Shown here: positions 36,801 through 46,950 of the stretch, in pieces
Position numbering within the stretch: position 1 is the stretch's first letter
How the letters are laid out: the number at the start of each line of letters is the position of its first letter
Assembly: GCA_029964075.1 (NCBI GenBank)
Contig: CM057147.1
Coordinates: 25,813,513 to 25,877,512, forward strand
Length of the DNA: 64,000 nt
Reading direction: 5' to 3'
Origin: Patiria pectinifera
Lineage: Eukaryota > Echinodermata > Asteroidea > Valvatida > Asterinidae
Translations under genes and position numbers: made by a program
The notes under the pieces: generated by a model
Databases searched by the model: none
What the model saw: the letters and a program-made list of their open reading frames with translations, nothing else
What the model was told of the DNA's origin: nothing

Positions 36801-38745
36801 TCGTGAGCAAAGCAGACGTCATGCACCAAGAACTTTTATTACGCAAATGTCAACCGACGACTGTTCCAATATCCTCACATCCTCAGTTCTGTATTTACCC
36901 TTGCAGGTTACTACATGTATGACTTCTACGATCTGGTTGTCTACAGCAAGTTCTCTGCAATATGGCCGCTTTTAGGACATCATCTTACGGTGAGGAAAAT
37001 AACTTTTTCATGTCCGTGTAGACCGTGATTTTATAAACACCCGTCCGGTCATACATTGCCTCTTTTTATGGGACAGTCGTCGGTGCACACTTAAAGGTTG
37101 TCTACAACAAGTTCTCTGACCTCGTATAGGAAATAAATGGTCGATTCATTGCAGTCTGTTTTGTTATCCGAGTCAATAAAAACTCTGGCATGGAGGCAGA
37201 CTTAATCGTTGTCGCGATGTGCTTGCGTTTTGCTTTATAAGGTTCATATTTTATTTATCCAACGAATCAGCCATGCTTTTTACATGCTTTTCACATTAAA
37301 TACAAAACTAAGAAATAACTTGCTTTTCTATATCATCATTCTCAACTTTCTTGATTTCAACTATCGTTTCATTAGAATAATTTACATTGTCCCTGCAGAC
37401 ACCATGTGGAGGATCTTTTTATAGAAAATCCAGTTTTAAGTTCATTTTCTGAGTTTTATTGTAGAAATTTTATTGTAGAAAGATTTATTTTTGGTGTTGT
37501 TCAATCGGCATAGTTTAGGTTATACAAAAGAAAGGAACGGCTGATTTTAAGGAAAGAAACATGGAAAATGAAGAAAATAAATGCCTGAGATTAAGCAGCC
37601 GTGCTCCTTCAGTTCGTGTGAAGGTCCGATGCATCTTACAAAAGAGCACGTCGTCTTCATTGCGCCGTTGCGTGCTCTAAAATGCCTTTTCCCACGATAA
37701 ATGTAGTTCGAAAGATCGCTAAAAAGAGGAATATAATAAAACTGCAAACTATACATGCAGCTTTACTTTAATTTTGTTTCGGTTTTCGTGTAGTCTAAGC
37801 GCGATTGAAGTTCGGGGTGCAAAATCTTAAACACTCAATTTTAGCGATCGACGGACAAAAAGTACAGCTTTAAGATGCGTTTTGTTTTTCAATTCTCGTA
37901 ATGTATGTATTTTCACCTCGTGTGATTTGATATGATTTGTCTGAAAGGCATATGGATCATTTGCATTTATCCAAAAAGTATACCTTCCGAATTGTTATCA
38001 AAAACGCTCACTTGGATTAAAGATCGTACTGTTCTAAACACCCCTTGAAATTAGTCTCTTTAGCTTGCTGTCATTTAGAAGAAAGATAGGTGATCTCCAA
38101 CGATCAGTCAACTGACTGATTTTTGGAAAGACGAAATTGTGTTTCGTTATAAAATGGTTGTGCATGTTTTTGTTTTTTTGTGTGTTTGTTTTTTCAAAAG
38201 TGTAATACCCACTGAGCTGCAACTTCATTGGGTTATTAAGTTTGGCACATTCTTCTTTAGATTTGATGGGTGTTATTGTGGAAAAAACAAAATGCATGCA
38301 AAGCAAATGATCCTATATGTGCCTTTAACTATAATTGTTTTGCTTTTCTCTATAGGGTATGCTTCTGTTGGGGATGTTGCATGCCTACAAACAAGGCATG
38401 AGCGTGATTCTCGTCGCCTTGTTATGTGAGATCAGCGCCGTCTTTTTACACCTCCGCCAGCTCCTCCTGATGCATGGAGTCCCCCGACAATCCATCCTCT
38501 TCCGCGTCGTCAAGATCGTCAACCTCGCGACGTTTGTCATCTTCCGGTTGATCCCCATTGTGTTCTCGTTCTACTGCACCCTGACCTACGACTTGGCCGC
38601 CATCTTGGCTGTCACCACGCGGCTGTGCAACTTTGCCCTCATCGTTGTCAATGTCGTGTTGTTCCGTCGCGTGGTGTACAGCGACCTTATCCGAAGGGAC
38701 AATAACAACAAGAGTGAAGATGAGGCCATGATCATGGACAGATAG
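30850..38745 (+). CDS. TLC-domain protein, TLCD1/TLCD2-like, copy B
   Basis: Four exons: 30850-31043, 33981-34063, 36907-36989 and 38356-38745 (stop TAG). Sizes are 194, 83, 83 and 390 bases, identical to copy A except for one extra codon (Asp) near the C-terminus, giving 249 residues. All splice sites are canonical and the frame is open, so it looks functional. By hand count against copy A there are 4 changes in exon 1, 7 of 28 residues in exon 2, none in exon 3 and about 26 plus the one-residue gap in exon 4, or roughly 85% identity overall. The TLC His pair in LLGHHLT, the acidic YDFYD segment and FRVVKIVNLATFVIFRL are kept. Changes cluster in the last two membrane helices and at the start of exon 4, which may reflect divergence in lipid preference (inference). 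The 5' flank resembles that of copy A from about 390 bases upstream of the ATG. Intron 1 holds a LINE fragment and intron 2 a large fold-back element, neither present in copy A. Confidence 0.9.
31555..33230 (-). mobile_element. CR1/L2-like LINE fragment (reverse transcriptase), decayed
   Basis: Read on the minus strand, the pieces follow the order of a non-LTR reverse transcriptase: LNKQFCSVFT and LLKNLKPHKAAGPD (about 32,850-32,655), YRPISL (about 32,500), LDFSKAFDNVPHGRLL and YGVRGHSLQWI (32,354-32,230), then GPLLY, LLQEDLDALLKWERTWLME and GVHLDSKLNFNTHVD (about 31,920-31,560). Stops and frame shifts are frequent, the catalytic F-ADD box is not intact, and a MITE interrupts it at about 31,928-32,158, so it is dead. 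The N-terminal endonuclease is absent or unrecognisable. It lies in intron 1 of TLCD copy B on the strand opposite the gene and is absent from copy A, so it arrived after the duplication, or was lost from A. Confidence 0.85.
31928..32158. mobile_element. MITE inserted into the LINE
   Basis: The sequence CCAATTTCACGGCGCTGCTA and an inverted pair (GCTTATAAAAAGCAGGTTACC against GGTAACCTACTTTTATAAGC) sit between two parts of the reverse transcriptase. A partial relative starts at 61,629 (CCCAATTTCATGGCGCTGCT). Confidence 0.65.
34137..35008. mobile_element. ~870-bp fold-back element, intron 2 of TLCD copy B
   Basis: Arms 34,137-34,536 and about 34,586-35,008 are near-identical reverse complements around a loop of about 50 bases. 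The tips are GCATATACAGGTATCAC and GTGATACCTGTATATC. The right arm has an extra ~25-base stretch (GCAGGATCACTCAACCAG...). Long mirrored frames in both arms are a by-product of the symmetry. It is absent from copy A. Confidence 0.9.
35010..35815. mobile_element. AAAGGCATA-family MITE with nested GGATTGAGG repeat, intron 2 of copy B
   Basis: The left end CATTTTGCATTTATCCCAAA and right end AAATGATCCTATATGCCTTT flank an inserted GGATTGAGG-type repeat (35,080-35,480), which contains CCTCAATCCTGCAAAATCC. The right half matches 20,260-20,440 in unit A. Confidence 0.55.
37946..38330. mobile_element. AAAGGCATA-family MITE next to exon 4 of copy B
   Basis: It begins AAAGGCATATGGATCATTTG and ends AAATGATCCTATATGTGCCT, so both termini are present. 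It ends about 25 bases before the exon 4 acceptor; the truncated counterpart in unit A is at 24,440-24,690. Confidence 0.65.
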
Positions 38746-38800
38746 GATTCCAGATGGATAGACATTTGGGGTGCAATGTCATTGTGCTAACCATAAGCAC

Positions 38801-39769
38801 ACTATTAAGATCCCCAAATCAGCCCCAAAAATTACTCCCCAGAAAAGGAACCAAAAACAAAGTGGACACGAATAAGCAAAGCCAAACCCGTTCAATTAAT
38901 ATTATTATTTGAGCAAAATCAGTACAAAGCAGTTTTACACAATACAAGAAAATAACAAGTTACAGTGATGGATTACCCGTGTATGAGTGGTGGGGCCGAG
39001 CAGCACGACTAACAAAAAGTTCATAGTGCTTGTCTTGGTAGTGTTCCATGGTGACTCCGGTGATGAGCAGCCCGAGAGGGGGAGGGCTCCTCGGGTTATG
39101 GGCTTCCCACTAGGCAGTTAGCACCGCCAGCACATGAATGCCCGTGAGTTCACGCACGTCGGATCAGTGCCCCCGTGCAGTGACTTTAGGATCCGGTAAC
39201 TCGGACCCAAGTCCCATGTCAGACGAAGTCGCCAAACCGAACCAGGCAGCACCCTAACGGTGCAAACTCCAAGCTTGAAGCTCCAATCTGCTGTTTAGTC
39301 GCCGAGCGACATCGAGGGGGAGATCATCAGACAGCAGACTCCCGATCTCGGTCTTCAAGCGTGACTTGGGGAAAACTCCCCAACAGCCGGCAGTGGGCAC
39401 AGTCGTGAAACTCACGGTCCTCTCCGTCCGATGGTATGGTAAACACACACCCCAAAGATCGACGATCCACTTTATACGGGGACGAACATTCCAGGCACAC
39501 CCGATGCATGCCGTAAATTCTGACTTCTCGCTCTCCAAGTTTGACTATTGTTCATTCTAATTTGCATAACTGAAACGGCTCGCCCAATTGGGTTTATCTG
39601 CTCGCCCTTGCATAGTTTAAAATGTTTAAGACATCGTATACTAGCCACTATTTCCTTTAGCAACGAAACAAATGTAATACAGTTTGAATGCCACCAAATA
39701 AATATTAAATTACTACAATTCTAGAACAAATAATTAATTAATACATCATCATAGCAACACGATCATGCT
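38801..39769. mobile_element. Unclassified ~970-bp insertion just downstream of TLCD copy B
   Basis: Unit A has no counterpart between its stop codon flank and the AGGATCCTTT block that resumes at about 39,790 in B. ATAAGCAC occurs on both sides (38,793-38,800 and 39,770-39,777), a possible 8-bp target duplication. The interior (39,000-39,550) is more GC-rich than its surroundings. Minus-strand frames include HDCAHCRLLGSFP, which I do not recognise. No terminal inverted repeats are seen. Confidence 0.55.
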
Positions 39770-40025
39770 ATAAGCACATCATCCTCCAAGGATCCTTTAA
39801 AGCACAGAAACTCATCAGGAAAGGAATACTAATCAACATGACATGGCACGTGTATTGCTATTGACTGTTCTGCACTGATTTTACCTCAGCACACCACTTT
39901 CCTCATTAGGCCTACTATTTTGGGGTTTTTTTAATAGCAGCTTTGTACGTGAAATTTCAAGATTTATATAGCGTGTGTTTTTTTTAAGGGATGGAGGCAA
40001 TTAATATTATAACAAAATACTATTT

Positions 40026-40100
40026 TTCAAAAAATTGAAATTTTGTTTAAAAGCTTTGCCGTTATGCAAAGCTTTTAAACAAAATTTCAATTTTTTGACA
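40026..40100. repeat. Short palindrome
   Basis: CAAAAAATTGAAATTTTGTT...AAAGCTTTGC faces GCAAAGCTTTTAAACAAAAT... with a 5-base loop. Unit A has only the right half (about 25,438-25,475), so one arm arose by local inverted duplication in B or was lost in A. Confidence 0.7.
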
Positions 40101-41514
40101 AAGTTTAATTTCCATGACCGTACAGGCTTGGGAAAAAACCGATAGCTCCATGCTGTTCATTTGCTTATTTAGGGATTCTTTCCAAGCTGACGATTATCTG
40201 ACATTTAAAGCATGACGATAATCTTCGTGCAAACAACTGTACAATAACATAATTAATATTACGTATTTATCTATGCTCTTTATTCTATGCACACCTTACA
40301 TTCAACTCTATAGTTGCTATTTTTGTACCCACATATTTCAATATTGGGTTTATTTACCCATACGTGTATATTTTTCCTACTCCTATTTTTACAAGAGGCC
40401 TAATTTTCATAAAGGCTGAAATTGTATAGTTCCATAGATTTCCCGATTTTCCTTTGGGAAAAAATGATAAAAACATGACGGAAATCCGGTGTTAGGACAC
40501 CATGAAAGATATATCTGTCCACACTTCGTTTTCAGAAGAGATTATCCCACATGGTGTTACCGCAAACCTGCATGCAAAGTTTCAAATCTTATTTCTTTCC
40601 ACGTTAATTGTTTCCTTGCATGGTGGCGTGATATGTAGGCCTATAGTCTATACCGTTCGCGCTCAACTAACGCTGACATCACGCCAAGATTTGGTGTGTT
40701 TTATTTTAACTGATCAAAATGCAACGACACACGAATACTTGTTCTGTGTTGCTTAATTGGTGCTGAAGTAGAAATGAGTCTCGTGAACAATATTTTGTAT
40801 TCATAGTGATATCTCTATCCGTAAACTAGAGTGCAGTTTTAAAGTATCCATCTCAAACGACGATTTTGTTCAGCATTTCCGACCACACGGTATTGTAAAA
40901 CATCGCACTTTTTGCAGTGCATAACATGCATTGATGACAGACCTAAAGTCAGACTCTTTGCAGAAAAAAAATCTTGTGCAGTGAAGTAGTGAGAAAACGG
41001 GTGGGGTGAGGGTGATATTTGTTTGGCTTTTTTTTTTTTAGGTGTGTGAAGTATATATTTAGGGCTTAGGTTTTAGGTGTTGGAGGGTAGAATTTGTTGG
41101 CTTTTTTTAAGGTGTTTGAGGCATATGTATAGGGCTTAGATTGTAGGTGCTGGATTTGGGGTATTTCTCCTTAAAACCAAGTAACGGCCCTTGTCGCAGG
41201 ATACAGGTTTTGCTATCAAAACATAACTTTTCTTCCTTTTTTTTTTACTCCCGTGGGGTGGATGAGCTGCAGTGTACTGAAATGATTCAAAACGGAGTTT
41301 TTGTTTTCAAGTTCATTGTAAATATGAGGTATATGAGGAATGGTGTTTCACCGACTTGAAATTTTTTTAACAACAAAGTCTGCGGACGCGTAAACCCTGC
41401 GCAGAATCCTCAGTTACGAGACACAGATATACGCATGCGTAACAGCCAACAGTCATAATGACGTCACGCTTTGTTTACATGTGCGCTTTCTTATGGAGCT
41501 TAGTGGCTCTGTCC

Positions 41515-42009
41515 CACTGATCTCTATATAAAGACTGGATAGCTAATAAGGAGCCCGCACAAGTAATAATTTGACTTGATTTGATATGAGATTGGCTGGT
41601 GACTGACCTAAACAAGTTGCCGTTTTTTTAGACAGCCGTTTTTTTTTTGTGACGTCGCGGTTCACTTGACTTATATTTTGACCACCACACCTGACCACCC
41701 CCAGGTTAGGCCAGGTTTTTTATTTTTATTTTTTTTAACGTACGCAAATAAAAAAATTTCTTTTTTCGGCGTTTGCAATGATAATCAAATCGGATCAAAT
41801 GTGTCTTTTTAGAACATCATAATATGTATGTGACCAAAATGCGCGTCAACTGTTGATAACGCGCGCGTACGCGCGCGTATTTACGCGTTGAACGTTCGTG
41901 TTATACGCGGCCATCTTCGTGAGACCGGGGCGAATTGGTCAATATGCAAAGTCTTCTGTGTGAATGTTGTATGCATATCCGCTATCCAGTCTTTATATAG
42001 AGATCAGTG
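41515..42009. mobile_element. hAT-like MITE with 8-bp target duplication
   Basis: The ends CACTGATCTCTATATAAAGA and TCTTTATATAGAGATCAGTG are perfect inverted repeats reaching 29 bases. CTCTGTCC flanks both sides (41,507-41,514 and 42,010-42,017). The 8-bp duplication and CACTG tip fit hAT transposons. It has no transposase frame. Unit A shows the site without it near 27,508. It sits inside an older inverted-repeat element (41,450-42,060) with TGACGTCACGCTTTGTTTAC ends. Confidence 0.85.
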
Positions 42010-44995
42010 CTCTGTCCCCACCTGGTAAGAAAACGTGCATTTTAAACAAAGCATGACGTCATTAAGAGTGTTGGGTATATACATGTACATCTATATCTGA
42101 AATAAACTTTCACATGCGTAGAATTTTTCTGCAACATCGATTTCTGGTGGCCTTAAAATAAGCCATTTGCGAGTTAAATTTGAATAAAACCTGGGAACAC
42201 TGACTTAATCCAGTGCATTGTGAACAATGTATTGGTGCTGGGCATCTCTTACGTAACTATGCAAGAGCTTGCCCCGAAAAATGTGATTAGCAACGGTGTC
42301 TTTGGTCTGGAGAATTCAAAGTTAAAATGTGCCAAGCATTCTGAGCAAGTCAGTGTACCAGATGTAAATGTAAATCCCAAAGGGTATAGGTTACGCGCAA
42401 ATGGCTTATTAAACTCGGTTCGTCTTGGTGTTTGTTCCGTATCAACCACTTATCTCCATATAAAGATAGTCCATTGGCTGATGTGAAGTCACCGTCCACC
42501 ATGTAACGTTACCACTCCCAAAAAACAACATATTTGATAAGAAAGATATCTAATTTACTTGACACGTACCCTTTTTACTCAACAAATTATTATGTTGTTT
42601 TTTCAATAAAATTAAAATTGGCAACAAAATATATTGTATATAAATTTCTGTTTAGAAAAAAAAGGTTTGTATATTTTTACAACGATTCTTTTTTAATTAT
42701 TTTGAACAATGGGATTGGTAGAGGCTGGTTTCCCCATTGCACTCGAACGGAGGCATCGGGAACCAGTGCGTAGCTTCACTATTTTGTACAGTTCGAAATG
42801 GCCAACGATATCCAGATTTTTTTTTACATAGATGATGGAGATCAGCGATCTCAACTTGAAAAAAAATGGAAATCTCTTCCTTACAACACGAACGGATACG
42901 TAAGAAAGAGACTTATTTCCCGCCATAGAAACATCCAGTGTGGCTGCAGACGAACTTTTAAGCTATGTGAACGCATTTTTATCGTAACGATTTTTTTATA
43001 TTCAATGATGGTGCAATGGAAGTCTTATTTTCTGTTTGGCAAACGCTTTTATAAAGAAATAAATATTGAAAAAAATTATTTTGTAAATTGTTTTTCACTT
43101 TTTTTTAATTCAGGTCTCATGGTTGTTCCTTTTTTTAAACCAGTGTCATGACGTTATGGGTCAACCTCGTTCCCACGGTGTCGAGCAGTACGCTCCCACC
43201 ACTACCTGCTCTCTCACTTACTATTGGGAAACGATACAGTAAACCCTGGGAACGAGGCTGGATATGGATGGGTGTCAGAATTCGTTTTAATTCCGCCACA
43301 TTGTCTTTCGATACCCCCCCCCCCCCAAAAAAAATCCCCCAAACGTATTGTCTCTTTTTAAACTTTCTCCATGCTTGCGAAATTTGAATTTAGTAAAATT
43401 TCATTATTCTGGGAAATGGTGCTATTCTGGTTGACGATACCACCGTTGTATATTATGGTTGTCATTTCAAGGGCACCGTACCTATCAATTCAAGCATTCA
43501 ACTAGCAGGACGGCTGGAGATAGAGACCAACAGTTTTTGCCGCCGGTGGCGTTAAATAGCGCCCTCTGTCAAGTGTGGTACCTGGACTGCGAGTGACATT
43601 TGTGTTGTGTTTTAGGTTGAGTTATTTTTGTACAAAAACAGAACCTGATTTTTATTTGATTACAAGCAACTTGAGAAGTGACAGTGTTGCAGGTCTGATT
43701 TCCTGGATTTCGGTGTCTTTGCTTAATACCGGTAAACGTTGATTTCAGTAATCTGGTGATTTAATCGTTGTAGTAAACCCCACATCTGCTCTGGTCATTT
43801 TGTGGTCAGTCAAAATTTTCTGCCAAGTTCACGCAGTTGAATCTGGTTAGCGTTGAAATCACTCGCCGTTTCTTGATTGCGGTCTCGCGATCGCATAGGC
43901 CACAGCCAATATTGCACAGAGAGGGAAATCCCCGAAAACGAAATACATAGCGGGCGTCGTCAGTTTTGGACGGGATTTTTCTATGACTAATAATTACTAG
44001 TAATAGTACTTTTTAGGTCTATTTGAAAATGAGTTGGCATGTTTAAGCAATTTAGTATGTTCTCATTGGGTAAGTTTGCCAGCAATTGTCATGTTTTGGA
44101 CAAGTTTGTCAGCATCAGAAAAAAATGTAAGTTACGTTGTTGGTTAACCGTTAGGCATTATTACTTAAGTGCAGAATAATAACTTCAATGAGATTTTTGT
44201 GTGTGTGATGCTGCCTGCTTTACTCAAGCTTGTTTTTAGCCTGCATTAGATGCAAATATTTCTTTCCATCTTTGTTTGCCCTTCTCTTACTCTTGTCATA
44301 GAGCTAGGACCCACTTTTATTCTGCATATGGGTCATGCAGTTTCACTTAAATCATGCTAATCCAGGCATATGATTAGCCTGAATGCCTCTGGCCGTACAC
44401 TGTCACCAGCTATGTAATAATAATAATAATAATAATTACACATTTATACCGCGTAACATACAGAAACAGGACACTCAAGGCGCACATCAGGAAAAAAAAA
44501 ATTGGAGGAAAAAAGGTTTGAATCAACGAATGAAGTATTAATGTAGTACGGCTAGAGGGGCAAACGTTCCCTGGATGCCTAAAACTGATGTTGAAATTTG
44601 CTACCGACTTTGAGCGAGATTATCTTCTCGTCCAGAACAGAGATTTCCAAAGGGTACCTGCTTGAGAGGAACTCATACCTTATCCAAAAAAAACCGTTCC
44701 TTTATCTAAAAATCTTCATCCATTTGGTAAAAAAACGACGATCAATCTTCAACTCCCACTTATCGTCTCAAAAATGTTCCTCCATGGGATTTCAAAATGG
44801 CAGACTGGTTTGCTCGTTGTTTATGTATGCAATTATGCGGGCACGCTTGGGCAAGGTTATGAATAAGCCCCTATGCATTGTACAGTTCATGACCTCGTGT
44901 TGTGGAGCGTACTGCGCGGCCATACAATTTGGTATCATGGCAGTGTGGCTTACTAATATGGAGGAAGTCCACTATTTCAGCCACCGTAATGGGGC

Positions 44996-45119
44996 TATAG
45001 ACCCAGTAACTGGGGCGCTAGAACTCCTTTTTTTCGATTGGTCTTTGGTCGGTCGTACTAGCTGACCTAAGACAAAAAAATCGAGCAAAGGAGTTCTAGT
45101 GCCCCAGTTACTGGGTCTA
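44996..45119. repeat. Inverted-repeat hairpin
   Basis: AGACCCAGTAACTGGGGCGC...GAACTCCTTT faces AAGGAGTTCTAGTGCCCCAG...TGGGTCT. Arms are about 40 bases. It forms the end of the open frame at 44,598-45,065, which argues against that frame being a gene. Confidence 0.75.
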
Positions 45120-45152
45120 GCCAGTGGGCAGCTTTGAGAGAAACATACTTAA

Positions 45153-45595
45153 CCCTGCGCAGCGTTTAAAAAAAAACTTTACAACAACTCGTCAACTGCT
45201 GCCCTCTGGGCAGCAGGTACTTTCCCGCAAGACCCTATTCATAGCAATACAACAAAAAGCCACGTGCCAGACAGTGTCCAGACAGTTGCCAGACAGTGCG
45301 CTGGAAAGATAATTGACTGGCGGCTGTGGTATGCAGTTATGAAGGGAGATGACTGTGTCGAGTTACAGGTCTTTGTTGATGTTTCAATGAGACTTGGCAG
45401 GAGGCCTGGTCGAAAGTTTGTTGACACGGCCTGGGTGTAGCCCTGGCTGCAAAGTTCATTGAACCAGCTGATTTGGCAAGGGTTGAATGAGGATTAGATA
45501 GGAGGTGAACGTTATTGGCCCTCAATTTTTATTTTTATTTTTCAAAAAATTTGGTTACCTGGGGCCCAAAGGGTAGCAGGTCACTCTGCGCAGGG
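45153..45595. mobile_element. piggyBac-like MITE
   Basis: The ends CCCTGCGCAG and CTGCGCAGGG are flanked on both sides by TTAA (45,149-45,152 and 45,596-45,599). A TTAA target plus CCC-starting inverted repeats is the piggyBac signature. It is 443 bases and non-coding. Confidence 0.75.
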
Positions 45596-46183
45596 TTAAA
45601 GAGGCAAATTTCACCAAAAAGAGAAATCAGGAAGTTTTCTTTTGGTGAGAACAAGTGTATGCTTGGGAAAGTGAACCGGTATGAGGAATGTCAAGCCGCA
45701 TAATGCCAATGAAAAAAGGGTGTTTTTCAGTCACTTTTTCTACAGACATATGTGCAGGGTTTTGTTATATTGGAACCTTGAGTGCAGAAAAACATGCAAA
45801 ACAAAATCTGGCCAACTTTACTCACTCTTTAGCCGACAAAATTCTCCATCATTTTCATGAGGCAAAGACAAGGTCCTCAGTATTTCACCAGACAACTTTG
45901 AGGTCTCAGTTTAATTTTTAAAGAGAGTTTTCTTCAGTAATGTATGTATGCAAAGTGATTTCAATTCGAAGCCTGAGACTAGACTGGTACATAGCCAACT
46001 TTTTGACAGGATTGACCATTCATTTAGTCTGGCAGCATGACTGTGGAGAGAATGTGTGGAAATAGAGACTAGGTACCTGATGTTTTTGTTGACACATTTG
46101 ACAGGTTGATTGATGCAGTACTGAAGGGGGATCGGTTGTTTCAGGTGCCAGTCTATTTTCTTGTATTCCATGTTTTCAATACC

Positions 46184-46704
46184 TTAAAGGGAAAATACAT
46201 TTGCAAACATCAAAAAATAAAACTACCAAATCATTTTGAAATACCTTGCTGGACTGTTAGTGAATGACTGTGTAAAGCATCCTGTAAAATCATGGCACCT
46301 GGTATACTGTCATTTTCAAGAAAATGGGTATTTTTGTATCAATTACCAACGCTGATCGGCCGATTAGCGTTGGAAACAACTGGCTTTTTTTTCAAATACT
46401 GGCCCCAATTGACCATCGCACTTGTTTGCAATCGATTACAAACCTATGACTCGATGCAGAGCCAGCTAGACTGGTTCCCTGACCTTACAATTCCCCAATG
46501 TATGTAAACTGTTCTGTTTCTTCTTATATGGAGTCAGGGAACCAGACTACAGGAAAATGATCGTTTTTCTTGGTTTTTATAGCATTTTCGAACCCAAACC
46601 CTCAAAAAAGTCAGTGTAACTATATTTGCTATATATTTCCAACCCCCCAATTCCATCCATTTCTGAAAATTACAGCAAAAGCAAATGATGTATATTCCCT
46701 TTAA
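46184..46704. mobile_element. MITE, TTAAAGGGA ends
   Basis: TTAAAGGGAAAATACAT at the left and ATGTATATTCCCTTTAA at the right. The interior with GCTGATCGGCCGATTAGC and GGTTCCCTGACC matches 8,367-8,897 and 63,574-64,000. It ends about 250 bases upstream of the TRAFD1-like start codon. Confidence 0.75.
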
Positions 46705-46950
46705 GTTTTGGGATTCTCATACACAGTATTGAGAGTCCCAAATTTTCAGACTACAATGTAGTGTTTTGGATACACACTTTAGTCCAGTAGACCGGGCCTA
46801 GACTGGGGCTCAATTGATAGTGATAATTATAATTGACAGTGACATGAAACTATATTAAATTATTTGATTGCAAAATTATATTCTTTGTAATATGTTTAAT
46901 CATACAGAATTAATTTCAAAGCTACATAGAAAGATTCACATTGATTGATA

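Larger units (their letters stand above)
30455..43650. repeat. Downstream unit (B) of the tandem segmental duplication
   Basis: About 13.2 kb carrying TLCD copy B, in direct orientation to unit A and separated from it by about 850 bases of unrelated repeat-rich DNA (29,600-30,455). Insertions seen only here are the LINE at 31,555-33,230, the fold-back element at 34,137-35,008, a ~970-base segment at 38,801-39,769 and the hAT-like MITE at 41,515-42,009. Confidence 0.85.
38746..46950. other. Intergenic region between TLCD copy B and the TRAFD1-like gene
   Basis: No conserved exon was found. It holds the rest of duplication unit B (to about 43,650), then several MITEs, a (TAA)n microsatellite at 44,416-44,435 and a 155-codon open frame at 44,598-45,065 that I do not accept as a gene. 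Confidence 0.5.
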
